NCBI RefSeq assembly: GCF_020297485.1
Contig: NZ_JAIWZC010000001.1
Location: forward strand, 4,092,001-4,156,000
Direction of reading: 5' to 3'
DNA from: Enterocloster clostridioformis
Lineage (GTDB): Bacteria; Bacillota; Clostridia; Lachnospirales; Lachnospiraceae
Length of the DNA: 64,000 bases
Positions 43,440-51,289 of this stretch are shown here, piece by piece. Within the stretch, counting starts at the first letter, position 1. The number at the start of each line of letters is the position of its first letter. The translations under genes were made by a program, and so were the position numbers. A model generated the notes under the pieces. It did not search any database. It saw only the letters and a program-made list of their open reading frames with translations, and was not told where the DNA came from.

Positions 43440-44459
43440 ATGTTTAAAAGGTTAAGAAAGGCGGCAGCCGTCATATGCGCTGCGGCCATGGTATTGTCCA
43501 TGACGGCCTGCGGTTCTGCCGGGGATAAGAAGGTCGTGCTTCATTTTACCCATACACAGAGTCCTGGGTCCATCAGTGACCTGACTGCCCAGGAGTTTAA
43601 GAAGCTGGTGGAGGAGAAAAGCGGCGGAAGGATTGAAGTCAATATTTATTCCAACTGCGGACTGTCAGGGGGAGACTTGACTAAGGCCATTGAGCTGGTA
43701 CAGGCCGGCAACATTGACATCCATTCCTGCGCACCGCCAAACATTGCCAATTATGATAAGAAGTTTTATTCCTTCTGGCTTCCGTTTCTGTTCCCTAATT
43801 CAGACGACCTGCTGGCGTTCTGCCACAGCGATAAGGTCCATGAGGTGGTAAACGGCTGGTGCAATGACCTGGAGATGGAAATGCTGGGTATCAATAACGC
43901 CGGTTCCAGGCAGATATCCAACAGCAAAAAGGAGATCACAAAGCCTGAGGATTTAAAGGGCATGAATATCCGTGTGCCGGGCGCCAATATTTTCATTGAC
44001 CTGTACAGGAATTACTTTGGGGCCAATCCCACTGCCATGGATTTCTCAGAGGTGTACACCTCCCTCCAGCAGAAGACCATAGACGGGCAGGAGAATCCCA
44101 TCGCGGTATTTGACTCTTCCAAATTCGCGGAGGTCCAGCAGTACGTTACCCTGTGGGACGGGGTAAGGGATACCACCATCTGGGTCATGAGCCGTAAGAC
44201 CATGGACAGGCTGTCCCCTGAGGACCGGGAACTGGTAAAGGAGTGCGCGGCAGAAGCCCTGGACTGGGGAAATGATTATCTGGCTGACAACGAGGCTGTC
44301 ATCATCCAGAAGCTGAAGGATGGCGGCACCGTCATCACGGAGCTGACAGAGGAGCAGAAGGCTGAGTTCCAGAAGGCCTGCGCCGGAATCTATGATGATT
44401 ATGCCAAGTCTGTGGGACAGGATGTAATCGACTTGTTTACCGGCGGTTATAAGAATTAG
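43440..44459 (+). CDS. dctP: TRAP transporter solute-binding lipoprotein DctP (locus 2)
   Basis: 339 aa. Signal peptide with lipobox MTAC. SGGDLTKAIELVQAGNIDIH, the arginine block KGMNIRVPGANIFIDL and DFSEVYTSLQQKTIDGQENP are DctP features. In this group the arginine salt-bridges a substrate carboxylate. The start at 43440 follows AGAGGGAAGT. The sequence differs clearly from the locus 1 DctP, so a different ligand is expected. Confidence 0.92.
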   Translation: MFKRLRKAAAVICAAAMVLSMTACGSAGDKKVVLHFTHTQSPGSISDLTAQEFKKLVEEKSGGRIEVNIYSNCGLSGGDLTKAIELVQAGNIDIHSCAPPNIANYDKKFYSFWLPFLFPNSDDLLAFCHSDKVHEVVNGWCNDLEMEMLGINNAGSRQISNSKKEITKPEDLKGMNIRVPGANIFIDLYRNYFGANPTAMDFSEVYTSLQQKTIDGQENPIAVFDSSKFAEVQQYVTLWDGVRDTTIWVMSRKTMDRLSPEDRELVKECAAEALDWGNDYLADNEAVIIQKLKDGGTVITELTEEQKAEFQKACAGIYDDYAKSVGQDVIDLFTGGYKN

Positions 44460-44469
44460 GAGGGGTGTT

Positions 44470-44952
44470 ATGAAGGAAAAAGGATTTTTAAAGGATTTCT
44501 GGGAGAATCTTGAGGAATATCTCTGTTCAGCGGCATTGCTTGTTATGACCTTTGTCACATTTATGAATGTGTTCTCAAGAAAGATTACATGGTTCAACAT
44601 GTCATTTACTCAGGAGCTGGTGACCACTATGTTTGTGTGGGTCTGCTGCCTGGCCGCGGCCAGTGTGTTTAAGACCGATTCCCACATGGGCTTTAATTAC
44701 CTGACTGATAAATTCACCGGAACGGGGCGTAAGGTTTACCGTATCTGCAGGCTTCTTTTATGCTCTGCCAACTATGGAATCTGGATTATATGGGGGGCGC
44801 AGATGGTTTACAGGCAGTATCACTACCATTTGCTTACAGGTGTTCTGGAGATGCCTCAGTGGACCATCGGAATCGCCATTCCTTTGTCAGCGGTTTTCTC
44901 CATCGCCCGTATGGTACAGTATGAAATCAGATTAGCAAAGGAGGGAAACTAA
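44470..44952 (+). CDS. dctQ: TRAP transporter small membrane subunit DctQ (locus 2)
   Basis: 160 aa, normal family length, four membrane segments. WFNMSFTQELVTTMFVWVCC and LEMPQWTIGIAIPLSAVF correspond to the conserved DctQ regions. It has AGGAGGGGTGTT before the ATG and is one base from dctM. Confidence 0.9.
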   Translation: MKEKGFLKDFWENLEEYLCSAALLVMTFVTFMNVFSRKITWFNMSFTQELVTTMFVWVCCLAAASVFKTDSHMGFNYLTDKFTGTGRKVYRICRLLLCSANYGIWIIWGAQMVYRQYHYHLLTGVLEMPQWTIGIAIPLSAVFSIARMVQYEIRLAKEGN

Positions 44953-44953
44953 T

Positions 44954-46225
44954 ATGCCGGCAGCGATTTTATTTGGTTCCATGGCAGTGATGATTGGATT
45001 CGGCATTCCCATTGCCATTGTCCTGGGCGTGTCCAGCGCGCTGACCCTGATATTTTCAGGCGCTCCGCTGGGTGTTATTCCATCCATGATGCAGGCCACC
45101 GTTCAGAAGTTTTCCCTTCTGACCATACCGCTTTTCGTCCTTGCAGGCGCAATTATGGACAAGGGAGGTATTTCCAAACGCCTTATCAACCTGGCGGACA
45201 GCATCATCGGACCGGTCCACGGCGGACTGGGTTATGTGGCAGTGGTGGCAGCCCTGTTCTTTGCGGCCATCTCCGGATCCGGCACAGCAACCGTTGCAGC
45301 CATGGGATCCATTCTGATTCCGGCCATGGCGGCCCAGGGATACGACGCAGGATTTTCCAGCGCCCTTTCCGCGATATCGGGCTCTCTGGGAACGGTTATT
45401 CCTCCCAGTATTACATTCATTATCTATGGCATGATTACAGGGGAATCCATCGGCGATTTGTTCCTGTCAGGTATTGTACCGGGACTTATATTTGGCTTCA
45501 TGCTCTGTATTATGGTGTTCATAAAGTCTAAGAAGAACGGATGGAAGGGGGATACCCAGAGGGCGTCCTTAAAGGAAATCGGCAGGCTGTTCCTGGATAC
45601 AATATGGGGACTTTTAAGCCCGGTCATCGTTCTGGGAGGTATTTATTCGGGACTTTTTACACCTACGGAGGCAGCGGCGGTTGCCGTTGTTTACAGCCTG
45701 ATTGTGGGAATCTTCATCTATAAGGAGCTGCGTCTGACAGAGCTTAAGGAGACACTGTTCTCCACTGCCAAGACAACGGGCATGATTCTTCTCATCATCA
45801 TGAACGCAGGCATTTTCTCCTGGGTTCTGACCCAGCAGGGGATTGCGGCCTCCCTTACGGAAATGGCCCTGGCCCTTACAGACAACAGGTACATCATGCT
45901 GTTTATCATCAACATCGTATTCCTGTGCGCCGGCTGCGTCATGGATAACACCAGCGCTCTCTATATCCTGGTTCCCATTATCATGCCCATTGCCAAGGCC
46001 CTGGATATCAACATGATTCAGCTGGGTGTCATCCTGGTATTGAACCTGTCCATTGGCCAGGTAACGCCTCCTGTAGGACCCAATCTGTATGTCGCGGCTG
46101 ATATCGGAAAGGTTAAGTTTGAGGAAATATGCCGGAGAATGGTGCCGCTGCTTCTAATGTCCCTTCTGGCTCTGCTGTGCATCACATACATACCGGCCTT
46201 GTCCCTGTGCCTGATTCCTTCATAG
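44954..46225 (+). CDS. dctM: TRAP transporter large permease DctM (locus 2)
   Basis: 423 aa, about twelve membrane segments. FSLLTIPLFVLAGAIMDKGG, GSLGTVIPPSITFIIYGMIT and SIGQVTPPVGPNLYVAADIG are DctM signatures. It completes the second sodium-driven importer. A short intergenic region with a new promoter follows before the regulator gene. Confidence 0.94.
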   Translation: MPAAILFGSMAVMIGFGIPIAIVLGVSSALTLIFSGAPLGVIPSMMQATVQKFSLLTIPLFVLAGAIMDKGGISKRLINLADSIIGPVHGGLGYVAVVAALFFAAISGSGTATVAAMGSILIPAMAAQGYDAGFSSALSAISGSLGTVIPPSITFIIYGMITGESIGDLFLSGIVPGLIFGFMLCIMVFIKSKKNGWKGDTQRASLKEIGRLFLDTIWGLLSPVIVLGGIYSGLFTPTEAAAVAVVYSLIVGIFIYKELRLTELKETLFSTAKTTGMILLIIMNAGIFSWVLTQQGIAASLTEMALALTDNRYIMLFIINIVFLCAGCVMDNTSALYILVPIIMPIAKALDINMIQLGVILVLNLSIGQVTPPVGPNLYVAADIGKVKFEEICRRMVPLLLMSLLALLCITYIPALSLCLIPS

Positions 46226-46240
46226 GCAGGGAACAGAAGA

Positions 46241-46269
46241 TTGCGCTGAACCAACATATGATGTATACT
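46241..46269 (+). promoter_or_regulatory. Promoter of the second FCD GntR gene, with operator-like site
   Basis: TTGCGC, 17-bp spacer and TATACT, 33 bp before the start. CCAACATATGATGT (46251-46264) occupies the spacer and matches the repeats upstream of the racemase-like gene, pointing to autoregulation. Confidence 0.65.
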
Positions 46270-46302
46270 TATAGATAAGTGTTCACAGCAAGGAGGTTCA
46301 GC

Positions 46303-47037
46303 ATGGAAAAGACCAGTTTTTTAAAGGAACCTGTCGGAGGACAGTCAGTAGTTAATAAAATTGTAGACAACATTACCAACGCTATCATAAATGGAGAGCT
46401 AAACCCAGGGGATAAGATCCCTACAGAAGCAGAATTGTCGGAGTCAATGGGGGTTGGAAGAAATTCGGTCCGGGAAGCCATTAAGGTGTTAGAGGCATAT
46501 GGCGTGGTACATATCAAGCGGGCGGAGGGCACCTTTGTTAGCCAGGAATATGACAGCAGGATGATTTATCCGGTGCTTTACGGTATTATTTTGCAGAAGG
46601 ACTCCACCAGCCAGATTGTGGAGCTGAGAAAGGTGATTGACGTGGGCCTTCTTCAGCTGGCTGTGGATAAACTGAAGTCCAAATCCCTGGAGCAGACTCA
46701 GATGGAAGCCATAGAGAAGGCCATGGAGGAGCTGGAATACCAGGCATATATGGAGAAGCCCCAGGCGCGCAGCCTCTATGAGGCGGATGTGCAGTTCCAT
46801 ATGGCCATTGTGGGAATCACAGAAAATGTGATGCTTCAGTCCATCTGCAGCTATGTGGACAAAATCACCCGCCGTTCCCGTATGGCAACCATAGACCGGA
46901 TATTCCTGGACGGGGAAGTGGAAAACTTCCTGGACCTTCACCGCAGAATCGTAAAGCTTTTGCAGGACAGGGATTCGGCCGGCATATATGCGATTGTAGA
47001 GGAACATTACCAGTATTGGGCAAAAGTAAAAAGATGA
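46303..47037 (+). CDS. GntR-family regulator, FadR/FCD type (second TRAP locus)
   Basis: 244 aa. Winged helix: GDKIPTEAELSESMGVGRNS, VREAIKVLEAYGVVHIKRAE, GTFVSQEYDS (about residues 35-85). The FCD ligand domain includes LRKVIDVGLLQLAVDKL and EADVQFHMAIVGITENVML, where the aspartate and histidine bind a metal and the acid ligand. The start follows AGGAGGTTCAGC. It probably senses the acid carried by the neighbouring TRAP importer. Confidence 0.9.
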   Translation: MEKTSFLKEPVGGQSVVNKIVDNITNAIINGELNPGDKIPTEAELSESMGVGRNSVREAIKVLEAYGVVHIKRAEGTFVSQEYDSRMIYPVLYGIILQKDSTSQIVELRKVIDVGLLQLAVDKLKSKSLEQTQMEAIEKAMEELEYQAYMEKPQARSLYEADVQFHMAIVGITENVMLQSICSYVDKITRRSRMATIDRIFLDGEVENFLDLHRRIVKLLQDRDSAGIYAIVEEHYQYWAKVKR

Positions 47038-47213
47038 ATAGCGATGTGCCGCGCCTGGCAGACAACGGCGCGGCACATGAAGGTGGTTGCTGCATGACGT
47101 TTTGTACAGGACAGATCATATGTCCGGGGCAAGGATGCGGCAGCCATTTTTTGTTACAACAGACTATCCAGGGGCGCGGTCCCCGGTTCTTTGGGATTGG
47201 AAGGAGGATGATT

Positions 47214-47567
47214 ATGATATATAGAAGAAAATGTGATTTGGAGAAAACGCCTATAGAGGGCTGTATGGGCGGAAAGGGAACGGTCTGGATGGAGAAGCTT
47301 CTTCTGGGACCAGAGGAAATGCGGGGAAAGGGAAGGGCCTATGTGCGCCATACCCTGAACCGGGGAGTATCAATCGGTACTCATACCCACGAAAATGAGA
47401 TGGAGACAATGGTCATTGTAAAGGGACAGGCCCTGCACACCATTAACGGGCAGGAGCAATACCTGGAAGAGGGGGATATCATCGCGGCCCAGCCAGGAGA
47501 TACCCATGAAATATCTCAGGCAGGGGAAGAACCGCTGGTGCTGATTGCACAGGTTCTGTTTTCGTAA
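47214..47567 (+). CDS. Cupin-domain protein
   Basis: 117 aa, a single cupin barrel. Motif 1 is SIGTHTHENEMETMVIVKG and motif 2 is GDIIAAQPGDTHEISQAGEE; the two histidines, the glutamate and the later histidine can hold one metal. The start at 47214 follows GGAAGGAGGATGATT. Cupins in sugar-acid operons may be isomerases or sensors; no specific role can be assigned. Confidence 0.82.
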   Translation: MIYRRKCDLEKTPIEGCMGGKGTVWMEKLLLGPEEMRGKGRAYVRHTLNRGVSIGTHTHENEMETMVIVKGQALHTINGQEQYLEEGDIIAAQPGDTHEISQAGEEPLVLIAQVLFS

Positions 47568-47608
47568 ATGGCAGGACATAAGAAATTGTAAAAAAGGAGA
47601 TTAGATAA

Positions 47609-48421
47609 ATGACATGTACAGATAATAAGGTTCTGGTAAACGTTGCTCCGGTAGCGGCAGCGGACAAGGTCATTATACCGGAGAAGATAGCGGAGGATGT
47701 GTATGAGTGTTATAAGGAAGGGGCTGCCATGGTGCACCTCCATGTAAGGGACAGGGAAGGCCGTCTGACGCCGGATATGTCCTTGCTGGAGGAGACGCTG
47801 GCCATGATTCGCCGGGATTCGGATATCATCATCGAAGTGTCCACGGGCGGAGTGTCTGACCTGAATATACAGGAGCGCTGCGCTCCTCTGTATTCTGAGA
47901 TGGTGGAAGCCTGCTCCCTGAATGTGGGATCCACGAATCTGGGTAGGGATGTGTACTGTAATCCCATCGGCGACGTGGAGTACTGTATCCAGGAAATCCT
48001 GAAGCAGAAAAAGACTCCGGAGGTGGAGACCTTTGAGATAGGCCACACATGGACCATGACGCAGCTGATGAAAAAGTATGACTTCGCGGACCCGGTTCTG
48101 TTCAGTATCGTGCTGGGCCATGAGGGGGAAGCCCCGGCAACGCCTCAGGCGCTGGCAGCCATGATACAGATGATTCCTTCCAATGCCATGTGGGGCATCA
48201 CACAGGCCCACAGAAAGGATTTTTCGCTGCTGGCCGGCGCCGTGGGCATGGGGGCCAGGACCGTGAGGATTGGATTTGAGGACAGCAATTATCTGAACCC
48301 ACAGACCCAGGTGACCTCCAATGCTCCCCTTGTGGAAAAGACTGTGAAGCTTCTCCGGGCCATGGATAAAGAGCCCATGCGGCCTGAGGAGGCCAGGGCT
48401 CTGCTGGGCATTGGAAGATAA
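47609..48421 (+). CDS. BKACE (DUF849) beta-keto acid cleavage enzyme
   Basis: 270 aa. BKACE enzymes react a beta-keto acid with acetyl-CoA to give acetoacetate and a new CoA ester. The zinc histidines are in GAAMVHLHVRDREGRLTPDM near residue 35, and TVRIGFEDSNYLNPQTQV near residue 210 holds the conserved glutamate. IIEVSTGGVSDLNIQERCAP is the usual substrate loop area. It starts 41 bp after the cupin gene. It is followed closely by an acid-sugar kinase, so a keto acid derived from an acid sugar is a possible substrate (inference). Confidence 0.88.
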   Translation: MTCTDNKVLVNVAPVAAADKVIIPEKIAEDVYECYKEGAAMVHLHVRDREGRLTPDMSLLEETLAMIRRDSDIIIEVSTGGVSDLNIQERCAPLYSEMVEACSLNVGSTNLGRDVYCNPIGDVEYCIQEILKQKKTPEVETFEIGHTWTMTQLMKKYDFADPVLFSIVLGHEGEAPATPQALAAMIQMIPSNAMWGITQAHRKDFSLLAGAVGMGARTVRIGFEDSNYLNPQTQVTSNAPLVEKTVKLLRAMDKEPMRPEEARALLGIGR

Positions 48422-48442
48422 GAGAGAGAGGAGAAACAGACC

Positions 48443-49870
48443 ATGTTGAATGCATCTGTATTAGACCGGTACCCCAAAGTGGATATAGCAGCCGTGCAGG
48501 CCCTGTTGGAAGAAAAATGCCGGGAAGACAGACATAAAATCATAGTACTGGACGATGACCCCACCGGAGTGCAGACGGTCCATGATATTTCCGTGTACAC
48601 AGATTGGTCCTATGACAGCATTAAGAGAGGCTTTGAAGAGAAGGGAAAGCTGTTTTACATACTGACAAATTCCAGGGGATTTACCGTGGAACACACCACC
48701 AGGGCCCACCTGGAAATCGGGGAAACCGCGGCAAAGGTGTCGGAGGAAACAGGAATTGATTATGTGATTGTCAGCAGGGGAGATTCCACCCTGAGGGGGC
48801 ATTATCCTCTGGAGACAGAGCTGCTGGCCCGGGCAGAGGAAAAGCACAGGAACAGGGCTGTTGACGGGGAAATCATTTGTCCCTATTTTAAGGAGGGCGG
48901 GCGCTTTACCATTGGAAATGTGCATTATGTGAAGTATGGAAATGAGCTTGTCCCTGCGGGGGAGACTGAATTTGCACAAGATAAGACCTTTGGATACCAT
49001 TGCTCCAATTTAAAGGATTACGTGGAGGAAAAGACAGGAGGCAGATATCCGGCCCGGGAAGTGCTGGATATTTCCCTGGAGGAGCTGCGCAGCCTGGATT
49101 ATTCCGCCATTACGGATAAACTACTGGCGCTCCATGATTTTGGGAAAATCGTGGTAAACGCAGTGGATGCCTGTGACCTGAAGGTGTTCTGCATTGCCCT
49201 TTATGATGCCATGAAGCAGGGACGCAGGTTTATGTTCCGCACGGCCGCGGGCTTTGTGAAGGAGTTTGGGGCGGTCAGTGACAGACCGCTGCTTTCCAGG
49301 GAAGAGATGGTGGCTGGAGACAGGAAGACAGGCGGCATTATTGTGGTTGGCTCCCATACTAAAAAGACAACCAGCCAGCTGGAGGAATTGAAGGCAGTGC
49401 CCGGAATCCGGTTCCTGGAATTTAATTCGGATCTGGTGCTGGATGAGGAAAAATTTCAGGAAGAGATTCAATCGGTTGTCCGCAGGGAGGAAGAACTGTT
49501 GGAGCAGGGCGTTACCGTGGCGGTATACACCAAGAGAAAGCTTTTGTCTCTGGAAAATGACAGCCCGGAGGCAGCCCTTACGCGGTCTGTAAAGATATCT
49601 GACGCAGTCCAGTCCCTGGTGGGCGGACTTAAGGTGACGCCGGGGTTTGTGGTGGCAAAAGGGGGAATCACATCCAGCGATGTGGGAACAAAGGCCCTTA
49701 AGGTAAAAAAGGCCACTGTTTTGGGGCAGGTACGCCCTGGTATACCGGTGTGGCGTACGGGTGCTGAGAGCCGTTTCCCGGGGATACCCTATGTCATATT
49801 CCCGGGTAATGTGGGGGAAGCGGAGACACTTAAGGAAACGGTTGAGATATTGATGGGAAGTAAGGGGTAG
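48443..49870 (+). CDS. Four-carbon acid sugar kinase family protein (DUF1537)
   Basis: 475 aa. The N-terminal substrate domain carries KIIVLDDDPTGVQTVHDISV near residue 35 and YVIVSRGDSTLRGHYPLE near 110; the C-terminal nucleotide domain has VTPGFVVAKGGITSSDVGTK near 398 and the final VIFPGNVGEAETLKETVEIL. Known members phosphorylate D-threonate, D-erythronate, L-threonate or 3-oxo-tetronates at O-4. The partners known from those pathways (PdxA2, OtnC, OtnI, LtnD) are absent here. It is last in the operon, with a terminator after it. Confidence 0.88.
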   Translation: MLNASVLDRYPKVDIAAVQALLEEKCREDRHKIIVLDDDPTGVQTVHDISVYTDWSYDSIKRGFEEKGKLFYILTNSRGFTVEHTTRAHLEIGETAAKVSEETGIDYVIVSRGDSTLRGHYPLETELLARAEEKHRNRAVDGEIICPYFKEGGRFTIGNVHYVKYGNELVPAGETEFAQDKTFGYHCSNLKDYVEEKTGGRYPAREVLDISLEELRSLDYSAITDKLLALHDFGKIVVNAVDACDLKVFCIALYDAMKQGRRFMFRTAAGFVKEFGAVSDRPLLSREEMVAGDRKTGGIIVVGSHTKKTTSQLEELKAVPGIRFLEFNSDLVLDEEKFQEEIQSVVRREEELLEQGVTVAVYTKRKLLSLENDSPEAALTRSVKISDAVQSLVGGLKVTPGFVVAKGGITSSDVGTKALKVKKATVLGQVRPGIPVWRTGAESRFPGIPYVIFPGNVGEAETLKETVEILMGSKG

Positions 49871-49916
49871 GAGTAAGAAATAAAGGCAGGGAATAAGGGC
49901 AAAGGAGAATCGGGAT

Positions 49917-49957
49917 ATGCTGTTTCTTCGCGTTTTCGCGGCAGAAACAGCATTTTT
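49917..49957 (+). terminator. Terminator of the second TRAP locus
   Basis: ATGCTGTTTCT and AGAAACAGCAT pair perfectly around a 15-base loop that itself holds CGCG pairs, with five T after it. Confidence 0.9.
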
Positions 49958-49970
49958 CTGTTGGAAGGAT

Positions 49971-50771
49971 ATGGACATAATAAAGTTGGGAGTAGGAGAA
50001 AGAGACAAGATATGGTATGATGAAGAAAACTGTGATTTCAGTACTTATGCTAAGGAGGACTTTATTTATGAAAGGCTTATGGAAAAATTTGAACGCCTGA
50101 CATCGAAGTGTTATACTTATCTGGCGGGAGATGTAACAAATGAGGATGCCTGGGACAAGGCATATGAAGTATTGGTTGAGATTGTCCGTGAAGGCAGAAG
50201 CCAAAACAGCAATTACGCGAAGGAATTGTACCTGCTGGATGACGGGACGGATTATGAGTACGATGTATGCGGCTGGCTGCAGGACTATCTGGATTATCTG
50301 GATACGGGAAAACAGTACGAGAAGATTCGCAGAATCTGCGGGGAGCTTATAAGCATGTTTTCGTGGGAAGAGGAAAAGCCGTCTGATTTCCGCTTTTATA
50401 TAGCATCATCTTTTGGGGCGGAAGGAAAAAAGAAAGAGGCCCTGGAGTTTTGTGAGGATTGGTATAAAAAGGAGAGCGGCAATATTATGGGGGCTACGGC
50501 ACTGATTTATGCCAGGACCGGCGTGGGCGATTTTGAGGGAGCGGAGCAGATCGTGAGGCAGTACATATCGGAGGACGGAGCCTGTACAGATGAGAATGAT
50601 ATTGTCTATATGGCGGCGGAACTGCTCTACAAGGTAAGCGGGAACAAGAAGGCAGAGAAAGGAGTGTCCCAGGCCATGAAGAAATATGAGAAAGAGGTAG
50701 AAGCGTATTTTTCCGGTATGGATGAAGACGGGCTGGACAATATCATTGGGACAGGAGCTTGGCGCAGATAA
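49971..50771 (+). CDS. TPR-like hypothetical protein
   Basis: About 266 aa, acidic and helical. Pairs of helices such as YEVLVEIVREGRSQNSNYAK, YLDTGKQYEKIRRICGELIS, GKKKEALEFCEDWYKKESG and DFEGAEQIVRQYISEDG suggest tetratricopeptide-type repeats. The start is uncertain: 49971 follows GGAAGGAT at a short distance, while the strongest ribosome site (GGAGG at 50054) points to an ATG in another frame. MEKFERLTSK at 50079 is a further option. No function can be given. Confidence 0.6.
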   Translation: MDIIKLGVGERDKIWYDEENCDFSTYAKEDFIYERLMEKFERLTSKCYTYLAGDVTNEDAWDKAYEVLVEIVREGRSQNSNYAKELYLLDDGTDYEYDVCGWLQDYLDYLDTGKQYEKIRRICGELISMFSWEEEKPSDFRFYIASSFGAEGKKKEALEFCEDWYKKESGNIMGATALIYARTGVGDFEGAEQIVRQYISEDGACTDENDIVYMAAELLYKVSGNKKAEKGVSQAMKKYEKEVEAYFSGMDEDGLDNIIGTGAWRR

Positions 50772-50881
50772 ATAAAAAATATTCAGGAACAAGATAAAAT
50801 ATTTCCCTCAATAGCCGTACAGGGTGTGCTAATCCCGGGATTTTCTGCATATGATGTAAAAAAATCCTCAGGAGACTCATT

Positions 50882-51157
50882 TTGAAGGAGTATATTGAAG
50901 AACGTGCGGTAGCCATCGCCAATTACATCATAGACCACAATGCCACGGTAAGGCAGACGGCGAAGAAGTTTGGAATAAGCAAATCCACGGTACATAAGGA
51001 TGTAACTGACAGGCTTGAGCACATCAATCCGACCTTGGCGGCCCAGGCCAGAATCGTGCTGGATGTGAATAAGTCAGAGCGCCATATCCGGGGAGGGCTG
51101 GCTACCAGGGAGAAGTACCAGCACAGGCTGGCAATCTGCAGCAAGCAGGAGGAGTAA
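50882..51157 (+). CDS. spoIIID: Sporulation transcription factor SpoIIID
   Basis: 91 aa. It begins KEYIEERAVAIANYIIDHNA, TVRQTAKKFGISKSTVHKDV, TDRLEHINPTLAAQARIVLD, and continues KSERHIRGGLATREKYQ, matching SpoIIID over its length: an N-terminal helix-turn-helix and the basic C-terminal helix. It acts in the mother cell during sporulation. The start is TTG, chosen because AGGAG is seven bases before and the protein then aligns from its first residue. CATATGAT at 50849-50856 resembles a sigma-E/K -10 box. Confidence 0.93.
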   Translation: MKEYIEERAVAIANYIIDHNATVRQTAKKFGISKSTVHKDVTDRLEHINPTLAAQARIVLDVNKSERHIRGGLATREKYQHRLAICSKQEE

Positions 51158-51224
51158 GAACGTACGGGAGAGAAGCCTGTACCAGGCGGATAAGCCGCAA
51201 ATGAGAAGCCAATAGGAAAATGAA

Positions 51225-51274
51225 AAACCGCAGTTTTCAGATGGAAACAGTCTTATCTGAAAATTGCGGTTTTG
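51225..51274. terminator. Bidirectional terminator between spoIIID and putP
   Basis: AAACCGCAGTTTTCAGAT pairs with ATCTGAAAATTGCGGTTT with one mismatch. A-rich and T-rich flanks on both sides serve both convergent genes. Confidence 0.88.
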
Positions 51275-51289
51275 GTATTTGATTCAGCC

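Noticed and set aside
46303..47037. GntR gene as part of the TRAP transcript only
   Set aside because: A good promoter (TTGCGC, 17 bp, TATACT) lies directly upstream, so it has at least its own start.
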